DNA from: Rhodospirillaceae bacterium
GTDB taxonomy: Bacteria; Pseudomonadota; Alphaproteobacteria; Bin65
Assembly (NCBI GenBank): GCA_028819475.1
Contig: JAPPLJ010000065.1
Coordinates: 88,774 to 152,773, forward strand
DNA: 64,000 bases
Reading direction: 5' to 3'
Both the position numbers and the translations under genes were made by a program. Under the pieces are notes generated by a model that was given only the letters and a program-made list of their open reading frames with translations, was not told the origin of the DNA and searched no databases. Position 1 is the stretch's first letter. Every line of letters begins with the position of its first letter. Shown piece after piece: positions 51,178-58,991 of this stretch.

Positions 51178-51666
51178 TCAGCCCTCCGGTTCTTCCGGTT
51201 CCTCCGGTTTGAGCTCCTCACCGCCTAGCAGGATGCCCGTATCCGCCTCTGCCACCGCTTCGGGGGCAGCATCCTGGATCGCACCGGTTTCTCCGGCATC
51301 GGCGATTGCGGCGTCAGCGACCGCGGCGTTCGCGGCCTGCTGGTCGGCGACACCGCCGTCCACCGGCGTTGCGCCCAGAACGATCGACTCCCGGGTCAGC
51401 GCCTCGGCAACTTCCAGATCTTCTTCCAGATCGTCGCTCGGCTGCTGCTTTTGCAGGCCGAGTATGAGCGATTCCTGGAGCTCGTCGAACGACAGCGTAT
51501 CTTCGGCTATTTCCCTGAGGGCGATCACCGGATTCTTGTCATTGTCACGGTCCAGCGTCTCCGCCGCACCTGACGAGATATCCCGTGCGCGCTGCGATGC
51601 GTACATCACGAGATTGAAACGGTTCGGCACCTTGAGGATGCAGTCTTCTACGGTAACGCGCGCCAT
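51178..51666 (-). CDS. rpoZ: RNA polymerase omega subunit
   Basis: The 162-residue product begins [20 protein letters not shown], the omega opening, and contains [12 protein letters not shown]. Omega helps assemble and stabilise RNA polymerase. The first 85 residues are the conserved part; the rest is an alanine/aspartate/glutamate-rich acidic tail ending in PEEPEEPEG, longer than in most species but seen in alphaproteobacteria. Start at 51666 follows GGGAG. It lies directly upstream of relA/spoT. Confidence 0.95.
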   Translation of the reverse strand: MARVTVEDCILKVPNRFNLVMYASQRARDISSGAAETLDRDNDKNPVIALREIAEDTLSFDELQESLILGLQKQQPSDDLEEDLEVAEALTRESIVLGATPVDGGVADQQAANAAVADAAIADAGETGAIQDAAPEAVAEADTGILLGGEELKPEEPEEPEG

Positions 51667-51879
51667 GCGGCGGTCTCCCGGCAACGAGGCTCCAGGACGC
51701 CGGCGGCTGCCTTCCGAAGCAGTCCCGGCCCGGAACCGGTTTCGGCGATCTTCCCCGCCCGGCACCGAACCGGTTTTCGGGTTCGGTGCGAATGGCCGAT
51801 GCCGGACAGGATTGCAGCGCAATATATTTTGCCACAGGCGCGAAGCAAGCGCTCCGGCTGACGCAGGGAAAATCCGAAC

Positions 51880-52440
51880 TCAGGCCTGATTCCCGGGGTC
51901 CAGGCGAACGCAGCCGTGATCGGGCGGCAGTGCCGCGACCAGGTCAGCCACCGTCCGGCGGGTGACAGGATGACGCCAGCCCGGGGCGATCTCCGCCAAC
52001 GGCAGCAAGACGAAAGCGCGAGTGTCCATTCGCGGATGCGGCAGGATGGGTGGGCCGGCAGACACCTGCCCCCGGTAGTCGATCAGATCCAGATCGAGGG
52101 TGCGGGGAGCGTTCGCCGTTGCGCCCTCGCGCTGCCGCCCGAAACGACTTTCGACGGCGTGCAGAAGCTCCATCAAGGCGCCGGCGGAGCCGGGTGCGGA
52201 GGACCGGCCGGGTTCGATCCGCCACACCGCGTTCATGTAGTCGGGCTGATCCGAGGGCGGCCACGCGGGCGAGACATAGAGGCTGCTGCGTTCGACAGGT
52301 TCGACGCCGACCGTTCCCAGCCACGCCGCGGCTTCGGCAAAGGTCTGAGCAACCGTGCTGCCGCCGGGGCCCGGAAGATTTCCGCCGACCGCGACATAGA
52401 TCGGGTGCGGTCCGGCCGCGGGCTGCGCTGTTACGCCCAT
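51880..52440 (-). CDS. folK: 2-Amino-4-hydroxy-6-hydroxymethyldihydropteridine pyrophosphokinase
   Basis: The 186-residue enzyme catalyses the pyrophosphorylation step of folate synthesis. VAVGGNLPGP opens the fold, with SSLYVSPAWP, and the signature APRTLDLDLIDY and LPHPRMDTRAFVLLPLAEIAP. It lies upstream of rpoZ on the same strand and diverges from the NYN-domain gene. This set is conserved in alphaproteobacteria. Confidence 0.95.
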   Translation of the reverse strand: MGVTAQPAAGPHPIYVAVGGNLPGPGGSTVAQTFAEAAAWLGTVGVEPVERSSLYVSPAWPPSDQPDYMNAVWRIEPGRSSAPGSAGALMELLHAVESRFGRQREGATANAPRTLDLDLIDYRGQVSAGPPILPHPRMDTRAFVLLPLAEIAPGWRHPVTRRTVADLVAALPPDHGCVRLDPGNQA

Positions 52441-52527
52441 CGCACTATCTCGTGATTTCCTGCGGGACAGGTGATTACCCCGGGCGCCGGGACGCTATAT
52501 AATCGATAACAATTACAGGACGTGGCA

Positions 52528-53166
52528 ATGACAGTTCGCAACCTCAGCATCTATTCCGACGAGAAAATTGCGATTTTCATCGACGGTTCCAACCTCTACG
52601 CGGCGGCCCGGACCCTCGGCTTCGATATCGACTACAAGCGGCTGCTCGAGTTCTTCCGCACCCGCGCCATCCTGGTGCGCGCCTTCTACTACACGGCCCT
52701 CATCGAGGATCAGGAATATTCGCCGATCCGGCCGCTGGTCGATTGGCTCGACTACAACGGCTACACCATGGTTACCAAGCCGACCAAGGAGTTCACGGAC
52801 TCCCAGGGCCGGCGCAAGATCAAGGGTAACATGGACATCGAGCTTGCCATCGACATGATGGAGCTCTCCGAAAAACTCGACCATGTCGTCCTGTTTTCCG
52901 GCGACGGCGATTTCCGCCGCCTGGTCGACGCCGTGCAGCGCAAGGGCGTGCGCGTGACCGTTATCAGCACCGTCAAGACGTCGCCGCCGATGGTCGCCGA
53001 CGAATTGCGCCGCCAGGCCGATATCTTCCTTGAGTTGGCCGACCTGTCCGAGAACATCCAGCGCGATCCGCGCGACCGGCCGCCGCCGCGCCGCGACCGC
53101 TTCGAGCGCGACGAGCGCGACGGTGACGAAGCCTTTGCCGACGATGAATTCGACCGGGAAGGCTGA
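52528..53166 (+). CDS. NYN/LabA-like domain protein
   Basis: The 212-residue-class product (ATG at 52528, AGGA 7 bases upstream) has a PIN-like NYN nuclease domain: IAIFIDGSNLYAAA near residue 15-28, the central GNMDIELAIDMM and LFSGDGDFRRLVDAVQRKG acidic motifs. The C-terminal 40 residues are an arginine/aspartate-rich low-complexity tail. LabA/DUF88 proteins are predicted RNases. It sits beside folK, rpoZ and relA as in many Rhodospirillales, so it may act in RNA turnover. Confidence 0.9.
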   Translation: MTVRNLSIYSDEKIAIFIDGSNLYAAARTLGFDIDYKRLLEFFRTRAILVRAFYYTALIEDQEYSPIRPLVDWLDYNGYTMVTKPTKEFTDSQGRRKIKGNMDIELAIDMMELSEKLDHVVLFSGDGDFRRLVDAVQRKGVRVTVISTVKTSPPMVADELRRQADIFLELADLSENIQRDPRDRPPPRRDRFERDERDGDEAFADDEFDREG

Positions 53167-53228
53167 GGCGCCGGTCCCGGTCTCAGCCGGGTCGGCAGAC
53201 CCTTCGAAGCCGTAGCAGCGTCTTCGCG

Positions 53229-53879
53229 ATGGCGGCCCCGGATACGCCTGGGGATACGCCCGGCCGCGATTGCGCCCTGTGTCCCCGGCTCGCCGCATTC
53301 CGAAGCGAATGGCGCATCCGCGAGCCGGCATGGCACAACGCGCCGGTGCCGTCCTTCGGCGGAATCGACGCCCGGCTCCTGATCGTCGGCCTTGCGCCGG
53401 GATTGCGCGGCGCCAACCGGACCGGCCGGCCCTTCACGGGGGATTGGGCCGGAGACCTGCTGTACGACACCCTGATCCGCTACGGTTTTGCAAGCGGAAC
53501 CTACGACCGCCGCCGGGACGACGGACTCGTTCTGGCCGATTGCCGGATTACCAACGCCGTGCGCTGCGTGCCGCCGGAGAACCGCCCGGCGACCGCCGAA
53601 AGCCGGGCTTGCCTGCCTTTTCTGACAGAAGAAATCCGGGCTATGCCGCAGTTGGATACCATCCTGGCGCTCGGCGGAATCGCTCACGGCATGACGCTCG
53701 CAGCGCTCGGCCTGAAGAAATCCGCCTTCGCCTTTCGCCACGGCGCCTTTCACCCGGTGGCAAACGGGCTGACTCTCGCCGACAGCTATCATTGCTCCCG
53801 CTACAACACCAACACCGGCCGTCTGACGCCTGAAATGTTCAGGGCGGTGTTTGCCGAAATCCGGGCGCGCCTGGACTGA
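53229..53879 (+). CDS. Family 5 (UdgB-type) uracil-DNA glycosylase
   Basis: The 216-residue enzyme removes uracil and related damaged bases from DNA. C15 and C18 (CALCPR), with further cysteines in the CRITNAVRC stretch, are expected to hold a [4Fe-4S] cluster. Motif A is GLAPGLRGANRTGRPFTGD, and motif B is SYHCSRYNTNTGRLT, with cysteine where many members have proline after the histidine. It starts 62 bases after the NYN gene and overlaps the remnant transposase frame at its 3' end by 41 bases. Confidence 0.9.
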   Translation: MAAPDTPGDTPGRDCALCPRLAAFRSEWRIREPAWHNAPVPSFGGIDARLLIVGLAPGLRGANRTGRPFTGDWAGDLLYDTLIRYGFASGTYDRRRDDGLVLADCRITNAVRCVPPENRPATAESRACLPFLTEEIRAMPQLDTILALGGIAHGMTLAALGLKKSAFAFRHGAFHPVANGLTLADSYHCSRYNTNTGRLTPEMFRAVFAEIRARLD

Positions 53880-53883
53880 GCCG

Positions 53884-54189
53884 GATCGAAAGCGACCCCG
53901 ATCCTGGTACGACCGGCTGCTCATCGTTAGCCGGTCCAATGGCCAGCTCGATCGGGTTGAGGTCGGGCGAGTGGGCCGGCAGGAACCGGAGATGGGTGTC
54001 GGCGCTGCGGATGGCATGGCGGACGGCCTTGCCCGGCGCCACGCTACCGGTCCTGCGATAGCGCGCCGTCCAGCGCGGAACACAGGAAACACCGATACCG
54101 AATCGCGCCGCTACCGACCGGATCGGCGCGCCCGCCAGATGGGCCCGGACAACACGCTCGCGAAGATCATTGGAATAGGGGCGCGTCAT
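53884..54189 (-). pseudogene. IS630-family transposase remnant (internal deletion)
   Basis: From ATG 54189 the frame reads MTRPYSNDLRERVVRAHLAG, the N-terminal helix-turn-helix of IS630 transposases, then jumps after about 60 residues to HLRFLPAHSPDLNPIELA, the C-terminal part of the DDE domain. Roughly the middle 150 residues are missing but the frame is kept. The tail runs into the uracil-DNA glycosylase gene and loses homology. The element cannot be active. It marks an old insertion next to the second tau operon. Confidence 0.85.
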
Positions 54190-54408
54190 TCAAGCTGGCC
54201 TCCTCCACAGTAGATAGCTTGAATCATATCCCCAAAATTGAGGAAATCCCTTAAGATTCACTCAATGACAGACTTCTCTGGTGTTGAATTATGAATAAAT
54301 TTATATTTATTTTAGTGCCTCGCGTCCGGAGGAAGAAACGGAAATAGTTCGGGACGCAGCTTCGGGATCCGTATGTCTGACCAAACTGAAATCAGGGAGA
54401 AATCGACC
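54190..54408 (+). promoter_or_regulatory. AT-rich upstream region of tau system 2
   Basis: This stretch holds the 5' flank of the IS630 remnant and, at about 54220-54315, the most AT-rich sequence in the area, likely containing the promoter for the transporter operon. No consensus boxes can be assigned with confidence. An upstream ATG at 54373 is in frame with tauA but lacks a ribosome site. Confidence 0.45.
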
Positions 54409-55407
54409 ATGAAGAAGCACCTGCGCAAGACTGCGCTTGCGTTTGCGGCTGCGGCTTTCTGCATTGCCGGAACCGCGCAGGCCGCCGACGTGACGGTCGG
54501 CTATCAGCTCGTTTACGGGCCCTGGAAAGCCAAGATGAAAGAACTCAGAGCCAACGGCCTGGGCGGCAAGAGCATAGAGTTCGTCAAGTTCACTTCGGGA
54601 ACCGAGGTGATCAACGCCATGGCGTCGGGCTCGGTGGATATCTCGTTGAACGGTTCCTCGCCGACGGCGGCGGGCTACAGCCGGGGCGTCGACCTGCAGG
54701 TCATCTACATCTACGATAACATCAACGATGCCGAAGCCCTGGTCGTCGACAAGTCGGTGACTGCGCCGCAAGACCTCAAGGGCAAGACGATTGCCGTGCC
54801 ATTCGGCTCGACGACCCATTTCCACATGATGTTCGCCCTGGAGCAGTTCGGAATCTCGCCGAAGGAACTGAAGGTCATCGACATGTCTCCGCCGGATATG
54901 GTTGCGGCGTGGGAACGCGGCGACATCAACGGCGGATTCGTCTGGGATCCGGCGCTCGGCCGCATGAAGAAGAAGGGGCGGGTTCTGCTGACCTCCGGCG
55001 ACCTCAGCAACTGGGGCAAGGCCACGTTCGACGCCATGGTCGCGCGCAAGGGTTTCACCGACAAGAATCCGAAATTTGCCTGCCAGTGGGTGAAGATGGT
55101 GGCAGCGGCTGACGCCGACTATCGCGCCAACCCCGGCAAGTACGGCCCCGGCACCGCCAACGCCAAGGGGATCGCGGCCGCGGTCTCCGGCGACGAGAGC
55201 CAGGTCGGCGGCGTGCTGGCCCTGTACGACTACCCGACGCTCCAGCAGCAGATTTCCGGAACCTGGTTGGGCGGCGGCGTGCAGAACGCGCTGAAGGCGG
55301 CCTCGGAGTTCCTGAAGGCCCAGGGCAAGCTCGACAAGGTGCTGGACAGCTACGCGGATTCGGCGAACCCGAAATTCGCCAAGATGGCGCTGGAAGGCGG
55401 CTGCTAG
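54409..55407 (+). CDS. tauA: Taurine-type ABC substrate-binding protein (system 2)
   Basis: The 332-residue periplasmic receptor has a signal peptide ending at AGTAQA (about residue 25). It resembles E. coli TauA closely in pattern: VTVGYQLVYGPWKAK, MASGSVDISLNGSSPTAA, EALVVDK, LKGKTIAVPFGSTTHFHMMFALEQFGI and MVAAWERGDINGGFVWDPAL. ATG at 54409 follows AGGGAG. It is intact, unlike the receptor at 38849. Taurine or another alkanesulfonate is the likely ligand. A strong stem-loop follows before the ATPase gene. Confidence 0.92.
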   Translation: MKKHLRKTALAFAAAAFCIAGTAQAADVTVGYQLVYGPWKAKMKELRANGLGGKSIEFVKFTSGTEVINAMASGSVDISLNGSSPTAAGYSRGVDLQVIYIYDNINDAEALVVDKSVTAPQDLKGKTIAVPFGSTTHFHMMFALEQFGISPKELKVIDMSPPDMVAAWERGDINGGFVWDPALGRMKKKGRVLLTSGDLSNWGKATFDAMVARKGFTDKNPKFACQWVKMVAAADADYRANPGKYGPGTANAKGIAAAVSGDESQVGGVLALYDYPTLQQQISGTWLGGGVQNALKAASEFLKAQGKLDKVLDSYADSANPKFAKMALEGGC

Positions 55408-55440
55408 GCGCCGAGGACTGCCGCACACAAATGTCGTTTC

Positions 55441-55473
55441 GGCCGGAACCGGCGATGGGCGCCGGTTCCGGCC
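55441..55473 (+). terminator. Stem-loop between tauA and tauB (system 2)
   Basis: A perfect 14-base stem (GGCCGGAACCGGCG and its complement) with a 5-base loop lies in the 163-base gap after tauA. It lacks a T-run, so it more likely stabilises the tauA message or slows polymerase. The system 1 operon has a hairpin at the same place. Confidence 0.55.
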
Positions 55474-55570
55474 GGGATGGCGGCGTCCGGCTTCAACCGC
55501 TCGGAAGGGCGCGTTTCCCGAACCGTCCTTCGCATGAGCGCCCGGACCGGCCGTACATCGGCAGGCACCC

Positions 55571-56371
55571 ATGACCGCGGTCATCAGCCTCAATCACGTC
55601 GCCATGGTGTTTCCCGCCCTGCAAGGGCTGGGAAGCGTCAAGGCGCTCGAAGACGTGAACTTCGAGTTCCGGGAAAACGAATTCGTTGTCGCGCTCGGCG
55701 CTTCGGGCTGCGGCAAGACCACGTTGCTGAACGTCATCGCCGGGTTTCTGCCGCCGACATCCGGCCAGGTCCTGCACAAGGGCGATCCGATCAGCGGGCC
55801 GGGCCGGGATCGCGGCGTCGTTTTCCAGAAACACGCCCTGCTTCCGTGGCTCAACGTCATTCAGAACACCGAATTCGGGCTCAAGCTTCAGGGCGTGGCA
55901 AGCGCCGAGCGGCGCATCAGGGCGCGCGAGAACCTCGCCCTGGTCGGCCTGTCGGACTTCGAAAACTATCCGATCTACCAGCTTTCCGGTGGGATGCAGC
56001 AACGGGTCGGGTTGGCGCGGGCGCTGACCTGCGACCCGGACATGCTGCTGATGGACGAACCGCTCGGCGCCCTCGACGCCTTCACCCGCGAGAATATGCA
56101 GGAACTGATTCTCGACGTTTGGCAGAAGACCCGGAAAGTCGTCTTCTTCATCACCCATAGCGTCGAGGAAGCGCTGTTCATGGCGACCCGCCTTGTTGTC
56201 ATGTCGCCGAGGCCGGGCCGCATCACGCACGAATACGAACTCGACTTCTACAATCAGTATTTCGAGTCCGGCAATGCGAGGCAGGTCAAGTCCTCGGCCG
56301 AATTCATCGCAATGCGCGAAGAGATCCTCTCGATCATCTACGGCGAAGAGAGGAGCGGGCTGGAGCCATGA
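55571..56371 (+). CDS. tauB: Tau-type ABC transporter ATPase (system 2)
   Basis: The 266-residue ATPase has Walker A GASGCGKTT (about residues 42-50), Q-loop VVFQKHALLPW, signature LSGGMQQRVGLARAL, Walker B MLLMDEPLGALD and HSVEEALFMATRL. The region before the Q-loop (GPGRDRGVVFQ) is single-copy, in contrast to the duplicated one in system 1. It overlaps the permease gene by 4 bases and powers uptake of the TauA ligand. Confidence 0.92.
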   Translation: MTAVISLNHVAMVFPALQGLGSVKALEDVNFEFRENEFVVALGASGCGKTTLLNVIAGFLPPTSGQVLHKGDPISGPGRDRGVVFQKHALLPWLNVIQNTEFGLKLQGVASAERRIRARENLALVGLSDFENYPIYQLSGGMQQRVGLARALTCDPDMLLMDEPLGALDAFTRENMQELILDVWQKTRKVVFFITHSVEEALFMATRLVVMSPRPGRITHEYELDFYNQYFESGNARQVKSSAEFIAMREEILSIIYGEERSGLEP

Positions 56372-57261
56372 ATCTCGGGATATTCTCGCGCCGGAAATCG
56401 GAGGTCGTCGACCAGTACGGCGCACCGGGGCGCGGCAGGAGCACCGCCATCAGCGCGGTGACCATCGTGATCATCCTGGGCGGCTGGTGGCTCGCCACGC
56501 AACTCGAACTGATCCGGCCCCTGTTCCTGCCGGCGCCCGAGATGGTGATCTCGAAATTCAACAGGATCGCCTGTACGGATTACTATTTCGAACAACTGCT
56601 CGTCCTGATCGGCGCCAGTGCGGCGGTCACGTCCGAATGCCAAGGATTCAGCGAACATGCCCTGCACGAGCATGTTCTCTGGAGCCTCTACCGGGTCTTC
56701 GGCTCTTTCTTCCTGGCGGTCATAACGGCGGTGCCCATCGGCATCGCCATGGGCATGAGCCGCTACGCCCGCGGCGTGTTCGACCCGCCGATCGAATTCT
56801 ACCGGCCGATTCCGCCGCTCGCCTATCTGCCGCTGACCATCATCTGGTTCGGCATCGGGGAATCCGGCAAGCTCTTCCTGATCTATCTGGCCTGCTTCGC
56901 ACCGATTGCGATCAACGCGCGCGCCGGGGTGCGTTCGGTATCGATCGAGCAGATCCATGCGGCCTATTCGATGGGCGCAACCAGCCAGCAGGTGATCCGC
57001 CAGGTGGTCATCAAGGCGGCGCTGCCCGAAATCCTCACCGGGATGCGCGTCGCGATTGCTTTCGGCTGGACCACCCTCGTCGCGGCGGAAATGGTCGCGG
57101 CCAAGGCGGGAATCGGCGTGATGGTGCTGAACGCCGCCCGTTTCCTCGCCACCGATATCGTTTTCCTCGGCATCGTGGTTATCGGCGCCGTCGCCTTCAT
57201 TTTCGATCTTATCATGCGGCGTATCGAGCGGGCCCTCGTCCCCTGGAAGGGCAAGGTCTGA
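56368..57261 (+). CDS. tauC: Tau-type ABC transporter permease (system 2)
   Basis: The 297-residue permease has the family segments FYRPIPPLAYLPLTIIWFGIGE and the EAA loop IEQIHAAYSMGATSQQVIRQVVIKAALPEILTGMR. Between the first helix and HVLWSLYRV (residues about 67-100) is an extra periplasmic stretch with two cysteines (IACTDYYF, TSECQGF) that most Tau/Ssu permeases lack. It converges with the MttB-like gene 29 bases away. Confidence 0.9.
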   Translation: MNLGIFSRRKSEVVDQYGAPGRGRSTAISAVTIVIILGGWWLATQLELIRPLFLPAPEMVISKFNRIACTDYYFEQLLVLIGASAAVTSECQGFSEHALHEHVLWSLYRVFGSFFLAVITAVPIGIAMGMSRYARGVFDPPIEFYRPIPPLAYLPLTIIWFGIGESGKLFLIYLACFAPIAINARAGVRSVSIEQIHAAYSMGATSQQVIRQVVIKAALPEILTGMRVAIAFGWTTLVAAEMVAAKAGIGVMVLNAARFLATDIVFLGIVVIGAVAFIFDLIMRRIERALVPWKGKV

Positions 57262-57290
57262 CCGGGCTCCGCTGCCGGTAACGCCTGCGT

Positions 57291-58811
57291 TCAATACCAC
57301 GCTTCCGGTAGTTCCTCCTTGCGCCGGGCGACGAAGGCGTCGAGTTCCTCGCGCACGGCTTCGTCCATCGGCGGCGGCGCGTATTGCTCCAGCATCTCCT
57401 TCCAGCGCGCATGGGCGCGGCGGCGCATGTCGGTCGATCCGCGTTCGAGCCAGTTCTCCATGGTATCGTTGTCGGACAGCGTCGGCTCATAAAACGCGGT
57501 CAGATAGTTGCGCATCGTGTGGTCGCAGCCCAGGAAATGGCCGCCGGGGCCGACTTCGCCATAGGCGTCGCGGGCCAGGGCCTCGTCGCCGGTGTCGAGC
57601 CCTTCGCCGACCAGTTTCCGGTAGCTGCCGAGCCGGTCGGCGTCCATGACCAGCTTCTCGAACCCGGTGCACAGGCCGCCTTCGAGCCAGCCGGCCGCCT
57701 GGAGCACGAAGTTGGCGCCGGCCAGCACGGTCGAATGCATCGAATCGGCGGATTCGTAGGCCGCCTGGGCATCCTCGATCTTCGAGGACGTCAGCGAGCC
57801 GCCGCAGCGCAAGGGCAGCCCGGCCCGCCGGGCGAGCTGGCCCATGACATAGTGCGACAGCGCCGGCTCCGGCGTCCCGAAGGTCGGCGCGCCGGATCTC
57901 AGCGACATCGAGGTGAGGAAATTGCCGAGGATGAAAGGCGCGCCGGGCCGCACGAGCTGGGCGAAGGCGCAGACCATCAGCGCCTCGGCCAGGGCCTGGG
58001 CGATCGAGGCGGCGGTCGAGACCGGCCCCATGGCGCCGGACAGGATGAAGGGCGCCACGGCGATGCCCTGCCCGCGCCCGCAATAGGCCCGGATCGCTTC
58101 CGTCACCACCTTGTCCACCAGCAGCGGCGAGTTGGTGTTGACGTTGCCGAGGATGACGCAGTGCTCGTCCATCGTCTCCCGGCCGAAGACGATCTCGGCC
58201 ATGTCGACGCTGTCCTGCGCCCGGCTCTTCTCGGTGATGGCGCCGAAATGCGGCTTGTCGCTCAGCGTCATGTGAGCGTGGAGCATGTCGAGGTGGCGGG
58301 TGCTCACCGGGATATCGCAGGGCTCGCAGACCACGAAGCTGCCGTGATGCAGGTGCGGGTGCATGTAGATGAGCTTCACCAGGTTCCGGAAGCTCTCGAG
58401 ATCGCCATAGCGCCGGCCGCCCTCGAGGTCGCGCACGAAAGGCGGGCCGTAGACCGCGGCATAGACCTGGTTGTCGCCGCCGATCACGACCGAGCGGTCG
58501 GGATTGCGCGCACGCTGCGTGAACTGGCGCGGCGCCTTCGCGCACATCGCGCGGACCCAGTCCGCCGGCGCGCGGACCAGATCGTCGTCAACGGTGGCGC
58601 CCGCCTCCCGCCACAATTGCAGCGCCTCGGGATCGCCGCGGAAGGCGATTCCGACATCCTGCACGATCCAGTCGACCTGGGTTTCGATGCGCCGGAGCTC
58701 TTCCTCGTCGAGGACTTCGAATGCCGGCAGGCGCCGCCGGATATAGGGCGAAGCCGGCGCCCCCCTGGCGGCAGCGGGCCGCTGGCGCGCGGCCCGGGCG
58801 CGTCGGGCCAT
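57291..58811 (-). CDS. MttB/MtgB-like trimethylamine methyltransferase family protein
   Basis: The 506-residue product belongs to the MttB superfamily (non-pyrrolysine branch), TIM-barrel enzymes that move a methyl group from a methylated amine such as glycine betaine to a corrinoid protein. The pattern FRGDPEALQLWREAGATVD, then GGDNQVYAAVYGPPFV, GAPTFGTPEPAL and GPGGHFLGCDHTMRN is typical. There is no in-frame TAG, so no pyrrolysine is used. No corrinoid protein gene is adjacent; the nearest partner genes are the Tau-type transporter and, divergently, the molybdenum enzyme. The N-terminal 20 residues are basic and variable. Confidence 0.88.
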   Translation of the reverse strand: MARRARAARQRPAAARGAPASPYIRRRLPAFEVLDEEELRRIETQVDWIVQDVGIAFRGDPEALQLWREAGATVDDDLVRAPADWVRAMCAKAPRQFTQRARNPDRSVVIGGDNQVYAAVYGPPFVRDLEGGRRYGDLESFRNLVKLIYMHPHLHHGSFVVCEPCDIPVSTRHLDMLHAHMTLSDKPHFGAITEKSRAQDSVDMAEIVFGRETMDEHCVILGNVNTNSPLLVDKVVTEAIRAYCGRGQGIAVAPFILSGAMGPVSTAASIAQALAEALMVCAFAQLVRPGAPFILGNFLTSMSLRSGAPTFGTPEPALSHYVMGQLARRAGLPLRCGGSLTSSKIEDAQAAYESADSMHSTVLAGANFVLQAAGWLEGGLCTGFEKLVMDADRLGSYRKLVGEGLDTGDEALARDAYGEVGPGGHFLGCDHTMRNYLTAFYEPTLSDNDTMENWLERGSTDMRRRAHARWKEMLEQYAPPPMDEAVREELDAFVARRKEELPEAWY

Positions 58812-58991
58812 GGCAACCCTCCTTCGATCGGCGGCGGAGCGAGGCGCCGCCCGGCGCAGGTCGGCCGGCGCTGCCCTGCCTTCCGCGTTCCTACCGTGAC
58901 CCTCACGGAAGGGGGCGCACCCCTTACAACAGGCGCCGGCCGCATGCTAGCCTGAATCGGTCGGCACAAACCCTCCAGCGCAAGGCCCCGT

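Noticed and set aside
53839..53883. Extension of the transposase remnant into the glycosylase gene
   Set aside because: The glycosylase reads through here with its family C-terminus; the remnant's last residues are not transposase-like.
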